Shown piece after piece: positions 44,270 to 52,684 of a stretch of 64,000 nt of DNA. The stretch lies in the NCBI GenBank assembly GCA_943908425.1, contig CALTTC010000003.1:62001-126000 (forward strand), written 5' to 3'. Position numbers and translations under genes: made by a program. Origin of the DNA: an uncultured Moraxella sp. (GTDB lineage: Bacteria; Pseudomonadota; Gammaproteobacteria; Pseudomonadales; Moraxellaceae). Every line of letters begins with the position of its first letter. Position 1 is the first letter of the stretch. Under the pieces are notes generated by a model. That model was not told the DNA's origin and ran no database searches. It saw only the letters and a list, made by a program, of their open reading frames with translations.

Positions 44270-46380
44270 TGCCACGTGTTAATTATTGGCTCGGATTATG
44301 GGCGGTTATCGGCAGTTTAAGCGCTTGTAGTAGTCTGCACCCCTCCCCTGCCAAAGTCATTGAAACAGCGCGCACCAACATTACAACAAGCACAAACTTA
44401 AGCCAGTCCACGACAGGAATTTTATTGTCGGCAGGTATGGATGAAAACCGCTGTTTAGCCAACTTTGTGGCGTGCATCAAAGCTGTGGATACGGTGTACT
44501 TTGTCGCCGATGACCGCCGTTTAGCGACCTTGGCTGAGCTTTATTATGCCTACGCCCGCGCCCAAAAAAACAATTCCGACTGCGCCCCCATTGCCCGTGT
44601 GCCCATTCACCCTGAATTTGCCAATGCACCCTTATCCCCTAGCGCTATACAGGCTACTAATCAAGTGCGCAAACAGTGTCAAAGCGCCCATTTACAAGCC
44701 TTGTATGAGGCACTGCGCTATAGCTATGCTTATGTATTTTATGACAATTTAACAGGTAAGAACACCGCAAGTAACATTACAAGCGAAGCACAAATTCGCA
44801 CCCAAGACATTTATCATCTAGCAACCTATCAGCTCGTTAATGAAGCCTACTTACAAGATATGGGTAGCTTTGCTAGTGCCGAGCGTATCTTACCTGATAG
44901 CATAAGCGCCTCGGATACGGCGACATTTACACACTTAAATACCTTTGTGCTCACCGCCCCCAATGAGCTACGCCCAACGCTTGCGCCCATTACCCTACAC
45001 CTACAATTAGCCAATGACCCTTACTTTATTAAACAGCTAAGCGATGAGGGCGCTAATGCTTTAACAGCGCTCACCAGTATCTACGACACCAGCCTGCCAA
45101 GCCTTAACGTGATTAGCACGCGTGAAGGCTTAGGGGTCGGCTATGTGGGGGCATTAGACGGACGGCACACCCCCAATCTACGCAACACCAGTAGCAGTAC
45201 TAAAGAGCGTATTTATCCTATGGGGCATTTATTGATGACCGCCTTGATTGTGCCAGAGGGGGAGACGCTGACGGCGGTGCTTGAAACCACGGTATTTAAC
45301 GGCTATTTTTTTAATCCCTACAATACCGCAAGCGTTACAATTGCAGGGCGCGATTATCCCCTATATGCCAATTTTTCGTCAGGCTATGCCAAATGGCTTG
45401 CCGAAAATCGCTTTAATCGTCTCGCCCTTGCCAACATGGTCATTAAAGGCGATGTCCGCCTGCCTGAGCTATATATGTTAGAGCCTTATAATCCCAATAA
45501 AGAGGTGATTATTATGCTACATGGCTTAGCTTCAAGTCCTGCCACGTGGGTACAGCTCACCAACAGCCTACTTGCCGACCCTGTGCTGCGTGAACATTAT
45601 CAAGTCTGGCAAGTATTTTATGCCACAAACTTACCAATGCTAGAAAACCGCTACCAAATCCAACAACTAATCAATGATGCCTTTGACCAAGTAGACAGTC
45701 ATGCCCACGACAAAGCCAGTCACAATGCCGTCATTATCGCCCACAGTATGGGGGCAGTCATTGCAAGGCTTATGCTCTCTGATGATGATTTGACCACACA
45801 GCTCCCAACAGTGAGCGACCCTGCCAAGCTTAACCGGCTGTCACAGTCTACCCTTGCCGAACACCTACAATTAAGCGCCCTATCGCAAGTAGACACTGCG
45901 GTGTTTATCTCCGCACCGTTTCGTGGCACAGACTATGCTGAGCGTTGGTTTACTCGTGGACTAAGAAAAGCGATTCATCTACCACTTGGCATTACCCAAG
46001 CGGCGACCACCGCCATCACCAATCTTGGCGACGATGTGCATAAAAGCCCACTTGCCCCCTTGTATTTACAAAATGGCGCAAGCCAGCTCTCTAACCAGTC
46101 AGCGTTTATGGCATTAACTGCCAACGTACAAATCGCCCCGCACGTTCGCTATCACTCCATTATGGCAAATAAATCAGGTGATAGCGCGCATATTATCAGC
46201 AATGCAAGTTCTGCCATCTCTGATGGCATTGTGCCTTATGACAGCTCTTATTTGGCAGGGGCGACCAGCGAAACCATCATTACAGGCGGACACAGCATTC
46301 ACGAAAGCCCAGAGACGATTTTACATTTAAGAAAAATTCTCCACGACAGATTGCCAAAGGATACATTAGCTAACCAGTAA
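44269..46380 (+). CDS. large lipoprotein alpha/beta hydrolase (lipase/esterase-like)
   Basis: 703-residue predicted lipoprotein: signal with lipobox L-S-A-C (Cys20). A roughly 400-residue N-terminal region without a recognised family is followed by an alpha/beta hydrolase domain (about 410-700) with oxyanion strand I-I-M-L-H-G-L near 416, nucleophile elbow A-H-S-M-G-A (Ser493) and a candidate catalytic His in G-G-H-S-I-H-E near the end. This resembles PGAP1/DUF676-type lipases. Membrane anchoring suggests a periplasm-facing esterase; substrate unknown. ATG 44269 shares a base with the alr stop; upstream in-frame starts would lie inside alr. Confidence 0.75.
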   Translation: MPRVNYWLGLWAVIGSLSACSSLHPSPAKVIETARTNITTSTNLSQSTTGILLSAGMDENRCLANFVACIKAVDTVYFVADDRRLATLAELYYAYARAQKNNSDCAPIARVPIHPEFANAPLSPSAIQATNQVRKQCQSAHLQALYEALRYSYAYVFYDNLTGKNTASNITSEAQIRTQDIYHLATYQLVNEAYLQDMGSFASAERILPDSISASDTATFTHLNTFVLTAPNELRPTLAPITLHLQLANDPYFIKQLSDEGANALTALTSIYDTSLPSLNVISTREGLGVGYVGALDGRHTPNLRNTSSSTKERIYPMGHLLMTALIVPEGETLTAVLETTVFNGYFFNPYNTASVTIAGRDYPLYANFSSGYAKWLAENRFNRLALANMVIKGDVRLPELYMLEPYNPNKEVIIMLHGLASSPATWVQLTNSLLADPVLREHYQVWQVFYATNLPMLENRYQIQQLINDAFDQVDSHAHDKASHNAVIIAHSMGAVIARLMLSDDDLTTQLPTVSDPAKLNRLSQSTLAEHLQLSALSQVDTAVFISAPFRGTDYAERWFTRGLRKAIHLPLGITQAATTAITNLGDDVHKSPLAPLYLQNGASQLSNQSAFMALTANVQIAPHVRYHSIMANKSGDSAHIISNASSAISDGIVPYDSSYLAGATSETIITGGHSIHESPETILHLRKILHDRLPKDTLANQ

Positions 46381-46414
46381 CTTTTAGCCAATATGCTTAG
46401 GTTAGCGCCACTAT

Positions 46415-46795
46415 TTATGCCAGTGCAATAAGCGGTGTATCATAGCCAACAAGCGTATCCGCCTGCACCAGTAAGGCTTCTACCGTCCCTGCCTTATCGC
46501 TAATCACAGGGTGCAAGACAAGCGACCCACGCAAATAAACAACCACCTCACCGACCGCCACGCTATCACCGACTTGCACCAAGGCGGTCGTACTATCCTC
46601 CCCCCATTGCACATAGCCCATGCTCTTAGCGTTGATGGTACTAGCCTGTTTTGATGTGTCTACCATCGGTGGTAAGGTGGTAACCGCAAGGTTATTGTCA
46701 ATACTGATAGACCAATCGTCTTTACTAAGTTGTACCGATTGCACCTTAGCACCTGCCACAAAATGCACCAATTCTTTAATTGTTCCCATATCCAT
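46415..46795 (-). CDS. BCCP-like protein lacking the biotinylation motif
   Basis: 126-residue paralogue of AccB, the last gene of the pxp/acc operon. The N-terminus M-D-M-G-T-I-K-E-L-V parallels AccB M-D-I-N-D-I-K-T-L-I. The C-terminal 75 residues have the biotinyl/lipoyl fold pattern (V-Q-V-G-D-S-V-A-V-G-E...G-T-V-E-A-L-L-V). Where AccB has E-A-M-K-I-M, this protein has R-G-S-L-V-L, so the lysine that accepts biotin is Leu. It cannot carry biotin by the usual chemistry. AAGGAG lies just before ATG 46795, one base past the pxpA stop. Perhaps a structural or regulatory partner of PxpBC or AccC. Confidence 0.75.
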   Translation of the reverse strand: MDMGTIKELVHFVAGAKVQSVQLSKDDWSISIDNNLAVTTLPPMVDTSKQASTINAKSMGYVQWGEDSTTALVQVGDSVAVGEVVVYLRGSLVLHPVISDKAGTVEALLVQADTLVGYDTPLIALA

Positions 46796-46796
46796 A

Positions 46797-47543
46797 TCAG
46801 ACTCCTTTAGCTGCGATAACAAACCCTTCGGCAAGCAATGTTTTGTAAATATTCGTGGCAAATTGCACGGCATGGTCATTGTCACCATGTAAACAAATGC
46901 TATCCGCCTGCAAGGTAACTGTCTCGCCAGTAATAGCAGTGACTGTGCCTGCCTCAATCATTTGTTTAACTTGACTAAGCGCCTGCTTGGCATCATCAAT
47001 CACCGCTCCTGCCACGCCGCGCGCCACCAATGTCCCATCGGCATTGTAACGCCTATCGGCAAACGCTTCAGAAATGGTAGCCAATCCATACTCGCGCCCA
47101 GCGGTGATAAGCGCACTGCCCGCCAGCCCCATAATAGCCAAACGCTCATCAAAACTAGCAATCGTCTCAGCAAGCACACGCGCCAAAGTGCTGTCTGTCG
47201 CTGCTTGATTGTATAGCGCGCCGTGCGGTTTGACATAGCGCAAAGTGACGCCACTTTGTACACAGAGCGCCTGTATTGCCCCCAGTTGATAAGTCAGTAG
47301 CGCCACCAGCTCTGCTTTACTTAGATTTTGATTTAGTCGTCCAAAATTGGCACGGTCATCATAGCTTGGGTGCGCCCCAACCGTCACGCCATTCTCCTTT
47401 GCCAGCGCCAAGGTCTTGGCAAGCACAATTGGCGAGCCGGCGTGCAATCCTGTACAGACATTTGCCGAGCTCACTATCTTTAATAGTTTATCGTCTTGCC
47501 CACAGCCTTCGCCGACATCAGCATTTAAGTCAATCGTGCGCAT
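46797..47543 (-). CDS. pxpA: 5-oxoprolinase subunit PxpA (LamB/YcsF family)
   Basis: 248-residue subunit of the ATP-dependent 5-oxoprolinase that opens pyroglutamate to glutamate. Typical opening D-L-N-A-D-V-G-E-G near residue 5, N-V-C-T-G-L-H-A-G-S-P near 29 and G-A-H-P-S-Y-D-D near 56, with K-P-H-G-A-L-Y-N near 106. The usual A-C-G-F-H-A-G-D of the second motif reads V-C-T-G-L-H-A-G-S here. ATG 47543 overlaps the pxpC stop (TAATG), and the gene is followed at once by the BCCP-like gene. Confidence 0.9.
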   Translation of the reverse strand: MRTIDLNADVGEGCGQDDKLLKIVSSANVCTGLHAGSPIVLAKTLALAKENGVTVGAHPSYDDRANFGRLNQNLSKAELVALLTYQLGAIQALCVQSGVTLRYVKPHGALYNQAATDSTLARVLAETIASFDERLAIMGLAGSALITAGREYGLATISEAFADRRYNADGTLVARGVAGAVIDDAKQALSQVKQMIEAGTVTAITGETVTLQADSICLHGDNDHAVQFATNIYKTLLAEGFVIAAKGV

Positions 47544-48523
47544 TATTTTTCTCCTAAATCCAAATCCACGTACGCTGCCAGCCGTGCCAAAAACCGTGCT
47601 CGGCGCGCATAAGCTTGTACCGCTGTCGCCTTATCCACCCACACAAACTGGCAATAACGTCCAAGCCTCACCTGTGCCAAACGCCCCAAATCCGCCTGTA
47701 TCACGCTTGCAATTTTGGGATAACCTCCTGTCGTCTGGGCATCCGCTAATAACACAATCGGTTGCCCCTCTGGTGGCACTTGTATCATGCCTTTGTCCAC
47801 CCCATGCGAGAGCAACTGGGTAGCCCCAGTTTGCGTTAGTGGCGTACCCATCAAACGATAGCCCATACGGTTACTACTGCTAGAGACCTGCCAAGGGCTA
47901 GACAACGCGTCAATGCTATCTTGGTCAAATAAATCATATTCACTGCTTGGCAACACGCGAATGGGCGTCAGCGCTGTCTTACCCTCGCCAATCATTGGCA
48001 ACTCCTCCACAAATGCACTAAATGCCTGAAGTTGCCCCTGACTACTTGCACAATAAGGCAAGCTATCCCCCACCTGCAAGGCACGTCCATCATAGCCACC
48101 AAACCCTGCCTTGCTGTTAGTACTGGCAGAACCTAGCACCTTTGGCACAGTAAAACCACCCCCAGCAATACATAAATAAGCGTACATGCCTTGCACCGCC
48201 TGCCCAAGCACCAAACTATCCCCTGCCTGTATTGGCGTGCGCCAGTGGTGATAGACGGGCGTTACCGTGCCGTCTTTACTGGTTTTGTGCGCCGATAACA
48301 CCGCCCCTGTTAAACAAATTACCGCTGGTTTATCAAATAATAACGCAACACCGCCAAGGACAATTTCTAGGGCAGGAGCGTTGGCATCATTGCCAAGCCA
48401 AATATTGCCGGCGTGCAGGGCAAAAGTATCCATCGCCCCACTTGTGCCCACCCCCAAGCCTCGGTAGCCAACACGCCCGCCATCTTGAATGGTAGCACTT
48501 GTGCTTATTTGTTGTACGAGCAT
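47543..48523 (-). CDS. pxpC: 5-oxoprolinase subunit PxpC (KipA / biotin-dependent carboxyltransferase family)
   Basis: 326-residue protein related to the second half of allophanate hydrolase subunits. Starts T-S-A-T-I-Q-D-G-G-R-V-G-Y-R-G-L-G-V near residue 7, the family hallmark, continues with G-A-M-D and has S-S-N-R-M-G-Y-R-L near 217. It forms the catalytic pair with PxpB. AAAGGA lies upstream of ATG 48523. It is fourth in the operon, 20 bases after pxpB. Confidence 0.9.
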   Translation of the reverse strand: MLVQQISTSATIQDGGRVGYRGLGVGTSGAMDTFALHAGNIWLGNDANAPALEIVLGGVALLFDKPAVICLTGAVLSAHKTSKDGTVTPVYHHWRTPIQAGDSLVLGQAVQGMYAYLCIAGGGFTVPKVLGSASTNSKAGFGGYDGRALQVGDSLPYCASSQGQLQAFSAFVEELPMIGEGKTALTPIRVLPSSEYDLFDQDSIDALSSPWQVSSSSNRMGYRLMGTPLTQTGATQLLSHGVDKGMIQVPPEGQPIVLLADAQTTGGYPKIASVIQADLGRLAQVRLGRYCQFVWVDKATAVQAYARRARFLARLAAYVDLDLGEK

Positions 48524-48543
48524 TTCATATCCTTTTAAGTCAT

Positions 48544-49206
48544 CTAATCAACAGATAATGCCACAAATTGCAACGTGTCGCCCGCCTTTAGTAAGGTTGG
48601 TGGGTTTTGTTGCACATCAAATAATTGTGCTGTCGTCTGCCCAAGCAGTTGCCAGCCCCCCGGTGAAGCAAAAGGATAAATGCCCGTCTGCTGTCCGCCA
48701 ATGCCCACCGAGCCTGCCGGCACTTGTGTCCGTGGTACGCTATGGCGCGCCATAAATAACGCCTCTGGCAAGCCACCAAGATAAGGAAACCCCGCTTGAA
48801 AACCAATAAAATACACCGTATAAATCGGTGCGGTGTGTGCCGCCACGAGCGCCTCTTTGCTCATGCCTTTAGCGTTTGCGCAATCGGCTAAATCCGCCCC
48901 ATAGCGACCACCGTAACGTACAGGAATTTGCACATGATTGCCTGCAATTTTTTTGGGGCGCATTGTCTGACTAAAGGCGGTCAGCGCCTCCTCTAAAGCG
49001 GTCATCTGTGCTACAGTCAAAGGGATGGTATACACGCTTAGGGTATTCATACCGACCACCGTTTCTACCAAATAGGGGGCAAAATCGGCATGCAATAAAT
49101 CCTCAGCAAGCCCCCAACACAGCTCTTGCTTATCCAAGCTTACCGCGCCATCAAAGCTTAGCATAAAACAGCGCTCACTTGCCAGCGACCAACGGTGTGC
49201 TATCAT
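48544..49206 (-). CDS. pxpB: 5-oxoprolinase subunit PxpB (KipI family)
   Basis: 220-residue protein of the KipI/allophanate hydrolase subunit 1 family. Motifs: V-R-Y-G-G-R-Y-G-A-D-L near residue 96 (family consensus V-x-Y-G-G-x-x-G-x-D-L), then G-F-Q-A-G-F-P-Y-L-G-G-L near 135, P-R-T-Q-V-P-A-G-S-V-G-I-G-G-Q-Q-T-G-I-Y near 160 and S-P-G-G-W-Q-L-L-G near 182. ATG 49206 overlaps the accC stop. It acts with PxpA and PxpC in the cytoplasm. Confidence 0.92.
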   Translation of the reverse strand: MIAHRWSLASERCFMLSFDGAVSLDKQELCWGLAEDLLHADFAPYLVETVVGMNTLSVYTIPLTVAQMTALEEALTAFSQTMRPKKIAGNHVQIPVRYGGRYGADLADCANAKGMSKEALVAAHTAPIYTVYFIGFQAGFPYLGGLPEALFMARHSVPRTQVPAGSVGIGGQQTGIYPFASPGGWQLLGQTTAQLFDVQQNPPTLLKAGDTLQFVALSVD

Positions 49207-50606
49207 TACCCCTCCTTATGGCTTGCCAGCGTCTTTTGCAAAGCATCAATAAACACCGCATCATCGGCAAGTTTTGTCTCTAGGTAATGAATGCTCACCC
49301 CACCTGCAACAAAATCGCTGTCGGCAAGGAGCGTTTGGTGCAACGCTTTATTGGTATGCGCGCCGGCAATATCTAGCTCATGCAAGGCAACTTGCATTTG
49401 GGCAAGCGCATTGGCGCGAGTATCGCTATGCACACAAATTTTGGCAAGCAAATTGTCATAAAAAGTAGGAATGCGATAGCCAGCAAATATATGACTATCA
49501 ACTCGCACCCCAAAGCCTGCTGGAAAACGACACGCTGTTATTGTGCCAGCACTTGGCATGAAGCTTTGCGGGTGTTCGGCATTGATACGACACTCAAGCG
49601 CCACGCCATTAAGCCTAATATCCTGTTGGCTTAAGCTAAGCGGTAGACCCATCGCTACTTGCAGTTGCGCACAAATCAAATCCACACCAGTAATCAGCTC
49701 GGTGACAGGGTGCTCCACTTGAATGCGCGTATTCATCTCAATAAAGAAAAATTCACCGTTTTCATACAAAAATTCAAACGTGCCAACCCCTTGATAGCCC
49801 ATTTTTTGACAAGCATTCACACAAGCCTTGCCAATGGTTTGGCGCGCGGTTTCGTCAATAAAAGGCGCGGGTGCTTCTTCTAGCACTTTTTGGTGACGGC
49901 GTTGCACCGAGCAATCACGCTCCCCTAAGTACACCGCGTTACCAAAATTATCGCACAAGACCTGAATTTCAATATGCCTTGGGGTTTCAAGATAACGCTC
50001 CAAATACACCACAGGATTCCCAAACGCACTATCCGCCTCCTTAATGGTCATCTTAACCGCAGAAAGTAGCCCGCTTGGCTCATTCACGACACGCATACCA
50101 CGTCCACCGCCACCGCCCGCTGCCTTGATAATCACCGGATAACCCACTTTGTCAGCAATCGCCATTATCGCCTCATCATCAGACGGCAGTGCCCCATCTG
50201 AGCCCGGCACGCACGGCACGCCCGCTGCAAGCATAAGTTTTTTGGCTTGTACTTTATCGCCCATATCACGGATATTTTGCGCGGTTGGACCAATAAATAC
50301 AAAACCCTCCGCCACCACACGCTCCGCAAAATCGGCATTCTCCGCCAAAAAGCCATAGGCAGGATGAATGGCGTCCACCTGCAACAAATGCGCCGCCTCA
50401 AGCACCTTATCTATCGCCAAATAGCTATCGCTGGCATTTGCCCCACCAATACACAGTGCCTCATCGGCAAGCTTGACAGGCAACGAATCTTTATCCGCCA
50501 CCGAATACACAAGCGCCGAGCGAATGCCTAATTTGCGACAAGCGCGGATAATACGCAGGGCAATCTCGCCACGATTGGCAATCAAGATTTTATTAAAGGT
50601 TGTCAT
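49206..50606 (-). CDS. accC: biotin carboxylase (AccC family)
   Basis: 466-residue ATP-grasp enzyme carboxylating biotin on BCCP. N-terminal I-L-I-A-N-R-G-E-I-A-L-R near residue 8, the glycine-rich ATP loop K-A-A-G-G-G-G-G-R-G-M near 164, E-M-N-T-R-I-Q-V-E-H-P-V-T-E near 291 and the C-terminal B-domain. Slightly longer than E. coli AccC (449). It could be the housekeeping acetyl-CoA carboxylase subunit or a paralogue dedicated to the 5-oxoprolinase locus; the operon with pxpBCA favours neither conclusively. Overlaps pxpB by one base. Confidence 0.88.
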   Translation of the reverse strand: MTTFNKILIANRGEIALRIIRACRKLGIRSALVYSVADKDSLPVKLADEALCIGGANASDSYLAIDKVLEAAHLLQVDAIHPAYGFLAENADFAERVVAEGFVFIGPTAQNIRDMGDKVQAKKLMLAAGVPCVPGSDGALPSDDEAIMAIADKVGYPVIIKAAGGGGGRGMRVVNEPSGLLSAVKMTIKEADSAFGNPVVYLERYLETPRHIEIQVLCDNFGNAVYLGERDCSVQRRHQKVLEEAPAPFIDETARQTIGKACVNACQKMGYQGVGTFEFLYENGEFFFIEMNTRIQVEHPVTELITGVDLICAQLQVAMGLPLSLSQQDIRLNGVALECRINAEHPQSFMPSAGTITACRFPAGFGVRVDSHIFAGYRIPTFYDNLLAKICVHSDTRANALAQMQVALHELDIAGAHTNKALHQTLLADSDFVAGGVSIHYLETKLADDAVFIDALQKTLASHKEG

Positions 50607-50607
50607 G

Positions 50608-51063
50608 TTACACCGCCTTAATGGTCAGCAATAAATCGCCCACTTCCACCATCGCCCCATCCTCTGGCACAATGCTTGCAACCACGCCAGTAGCAGGGGC
50701 TTTGACCTCGTGCATAATTTTCATCGCCTCCACAATACACAGCGTATCCCCCGCTTGCACGTGACTGCCCACGGCAACAAACTCCGTGGCATCAGGGCTA
50801 GACTTACGATAAAACGTGCCAAGCATTGGCGAATGCACAAGCGTGCCATTAATTTGTGGGGCTTGTGGCGCTGTCGCGGTAGCAGTGGTAGAGCTTGTAG
50901 GCTTTGGCGGGGTCACGGTTGTGGGCGTATTTGGGGTGCTTGGCGTGCCACAGTCAGCATGACAGACAATGCTTACGCAACAATCGCCTTTGGTCACGCT
51001 AAGCTTGGCAATACCAGCGTTACTAGCAATGCTAATCAGTGTCTTAATATCGTTAATATCCAT
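50608..51063 (-). CDS. accB: biotin carboxyl carrier protein (AccB family)
   Basis: 151-residue BCCP heading the operon. N-terminal helix M-D-I-N-D-I-K-T-L, a Pro/Thr/Ala-rich linker (about 45-75), and the biotinyl domain with the intact motif E-A-M-K-I-M (Lys115). The M-L-G-T-F-Y thumb region near residue 80 is as in acetyl-CoA carboxylase BCCP. ATG 51063 follows AAGGA. One base separates its stop from the accC start region. A later gene in the same operon encodes a paralogue without the lysine. Confidence 0.9.
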   Translation of the reverse strand: MDINDIKTLISIASNAGIAKLSVTKGDCCVSIVCHADCGTPSTPNTPTTVTPPKPTSSTTATATAPQAPQINGTLVHSPMLGTFYRKSSPDATEFVAVGSHVQAGDTLCIVEAMKIMHEVKAPATGVVASIVPEDGAMVEVGDLLLTIKAV

Positions 51064-51126
51064 GATTATTTCCTTCAAGTTTTGGTTAATGTAGCACAAA
51101 TTGTGTGCCATTCATAGCATCACACT

Positions 51127-52131
51127 TTATTTTGTAACCCCAAAAAACGCAAACGCCGTCTTTGGCAACCAGTCCAAATGCCATAGGTTTTGCGGTTTTA
51201 ACACGCCTTTTTTTAATATCCCGTTAGTTAATATCGCCTTTAATCCGCCTTGATGTTGCCCCAAAAACCCAACGTGTCCGCCGTGCTTACTATACAATAA
51301 CTGCACGCAATCGGCGACATCACAAGTAGCCGCAAAATTCCCCAAAAATGGGTCATCACAACTTGCGATAATTAAGGTTGGGCGAGTAATATTTTTAAGC
51401 GTTGGCAATGCCGATGATTGTTCATAATAATCGCTACCACTCACAAAACCATTGCGTGGAGCGGTATAACAATGGTCAAATTCATCAAGTGTTGTCATCT
51501 GATAAAAACGCTTATCGTCAGTTTTTTGATAAGCTTTTTGCTTTAGGCTAGACAATAAATAGCGTACATAAATTTGGCGCGCCACAAAGCGGTGCAACGC
51601 CTTTGCCGAACTTGGCAGATCAAGCGGTGCTGACACCACCACCGCCTTTTGACACAACGCCTTATCGCCATAGTCGCCCAAATATTTTGCCAGCATATTG
51701 CCCCCAAGCGATACCCCTACCGCCATCAAAACAGGATAAGTTTTATTAAGCTGTGTCAAAACGTGATGAATTTCTGCGGTATCGCCTGCGTGATAATCAT
51801 AGGGCGAGCAATTTTCCACCCCGCCACAGCCACGATAATGCACAATAACCGCATCCACCCCAAGCTTATTGGCATAATTGGCAAACGCTTTGGCATAATG
51901 ACTTTGGCTACTGCCTTCTAACCCACAAAACATTACCACAAGCGGTGTCTTATCGCTATGACAAGCGTGGACAAAATCATAAGCCACATAGGTATCGCCT
52001 TGACTGTCTTTGACAAGTTTTCTATCATAATTGGGCGTTTTTTGGGGCAAAAATTTTGGCAAAATGGTTTGTAAATGGGCGTTTTTTAACAACCACGGCG
52101 GTACAAATGGCGTAATGGGATAATTTGTCAT
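51127..52131 (-). CDS. yheT: YheT-type alpha/beta hydrolase
   Basis: 334-residue hydrolase of the YheT/AB-hydrolase 4 family. N-terminal signature N-A-H-L-Q-T-I-L-P near residue 17, family R-G-C-G-G-V-E-N near 101, nucleophile elbow G-V-S-L-G-G-N near 139, and the C-terminal G-G-H-V-G-F with the catalytic His near 290. Substrate unknown; probably a cytoplasmic esterase. ATG 52131 is preferred over GTG 52140. It is just upstream of accB in the same direction, with a 63-base gap. Confidence 0.85.
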   Translation of the reverse strand: MTNYPITPFVPPWLLKNAHLQTILPKFLPQKTPNYDRKLVKDSQGDTYVAYDFVHACHSDKTPLVVMFCGLEGSSQSHYAKAFANYANKLGVDAVIVHYRGCGGVENCSPYDYHAGDTAEIHHVLTQLNKTYPVLMAVGVSLGGNMLAKYLGDYGDKALCQKAVVVSAPLDLPSSAKALHRFVARQIYVRYLLSSLKQKAYQKTDDKRFYQMTTLDEFDHCYTAPRNGFVSGSDYYEQSSALPTLKNITRPTLIIASCDDPFLGNFAATCDVADCVQLLYSKHGGHVGFLGQHQGGLKAILTNGILKKGVLKPQNLWHLDWLPKTAFAFFGVTK

Positions 52132-52684
52132 AATAAGCACTTAATCAATGATTGATAATAAATAAAATGGGTTGATTAAAATGGTTAATGTAGTTAAGCT
52201 TGGTTTTTAATGCTCAGTTTTTAATGCTAGTAGCGTTGATCAATGATTAAAATACTTATTAAAACATAGTGATCATTAAAATCTTTTTTATAACACTATC
52301 ACTATAATAACAATCTATCTTATAGCGATAGGCAATTTGGCACAGCAATCATTGAACAGGCACAAAAATCTTATAAAATGACAAATAACTTTAAATGCCA
52401 TATTTAAACGCCATAAAAATCACTAATCATCAATACAACAAACACCTATCAATCAGCACCGATTAACAACCAATAAAAACCAAGACTACTCTTTAAAAAC
52501 ACATCAAAGCAAATGACCAAATTAAACTGGTCAAATACATTGAATACATATCCCATCACCCCAAAAAATAGTCAAAACAAGTCGCCACCCATTAAAAATT
52601 AACGGCTAAAAATCAACAACAAACACTGGGTTTATATTCAATCTCCTACACTAAACCCAAACATTAAAACCCCAAATTCATTCA
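52132..52684. other. AT-rich intergenic region, no gene seen
   Basis: 550 bases of AT-rich DNA with imperfect short repeats (for example TTTTTAATGCTCAG / TTTTTAATGCTAG near 52205-52230) and several GATCAATGATT-like words. One plus-strand stretch near 52320-52410 reads 30 codons without a stop but lacks a start and any family likeness. I see no promoter or terminator that I would defend. Confidence 0.4.
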
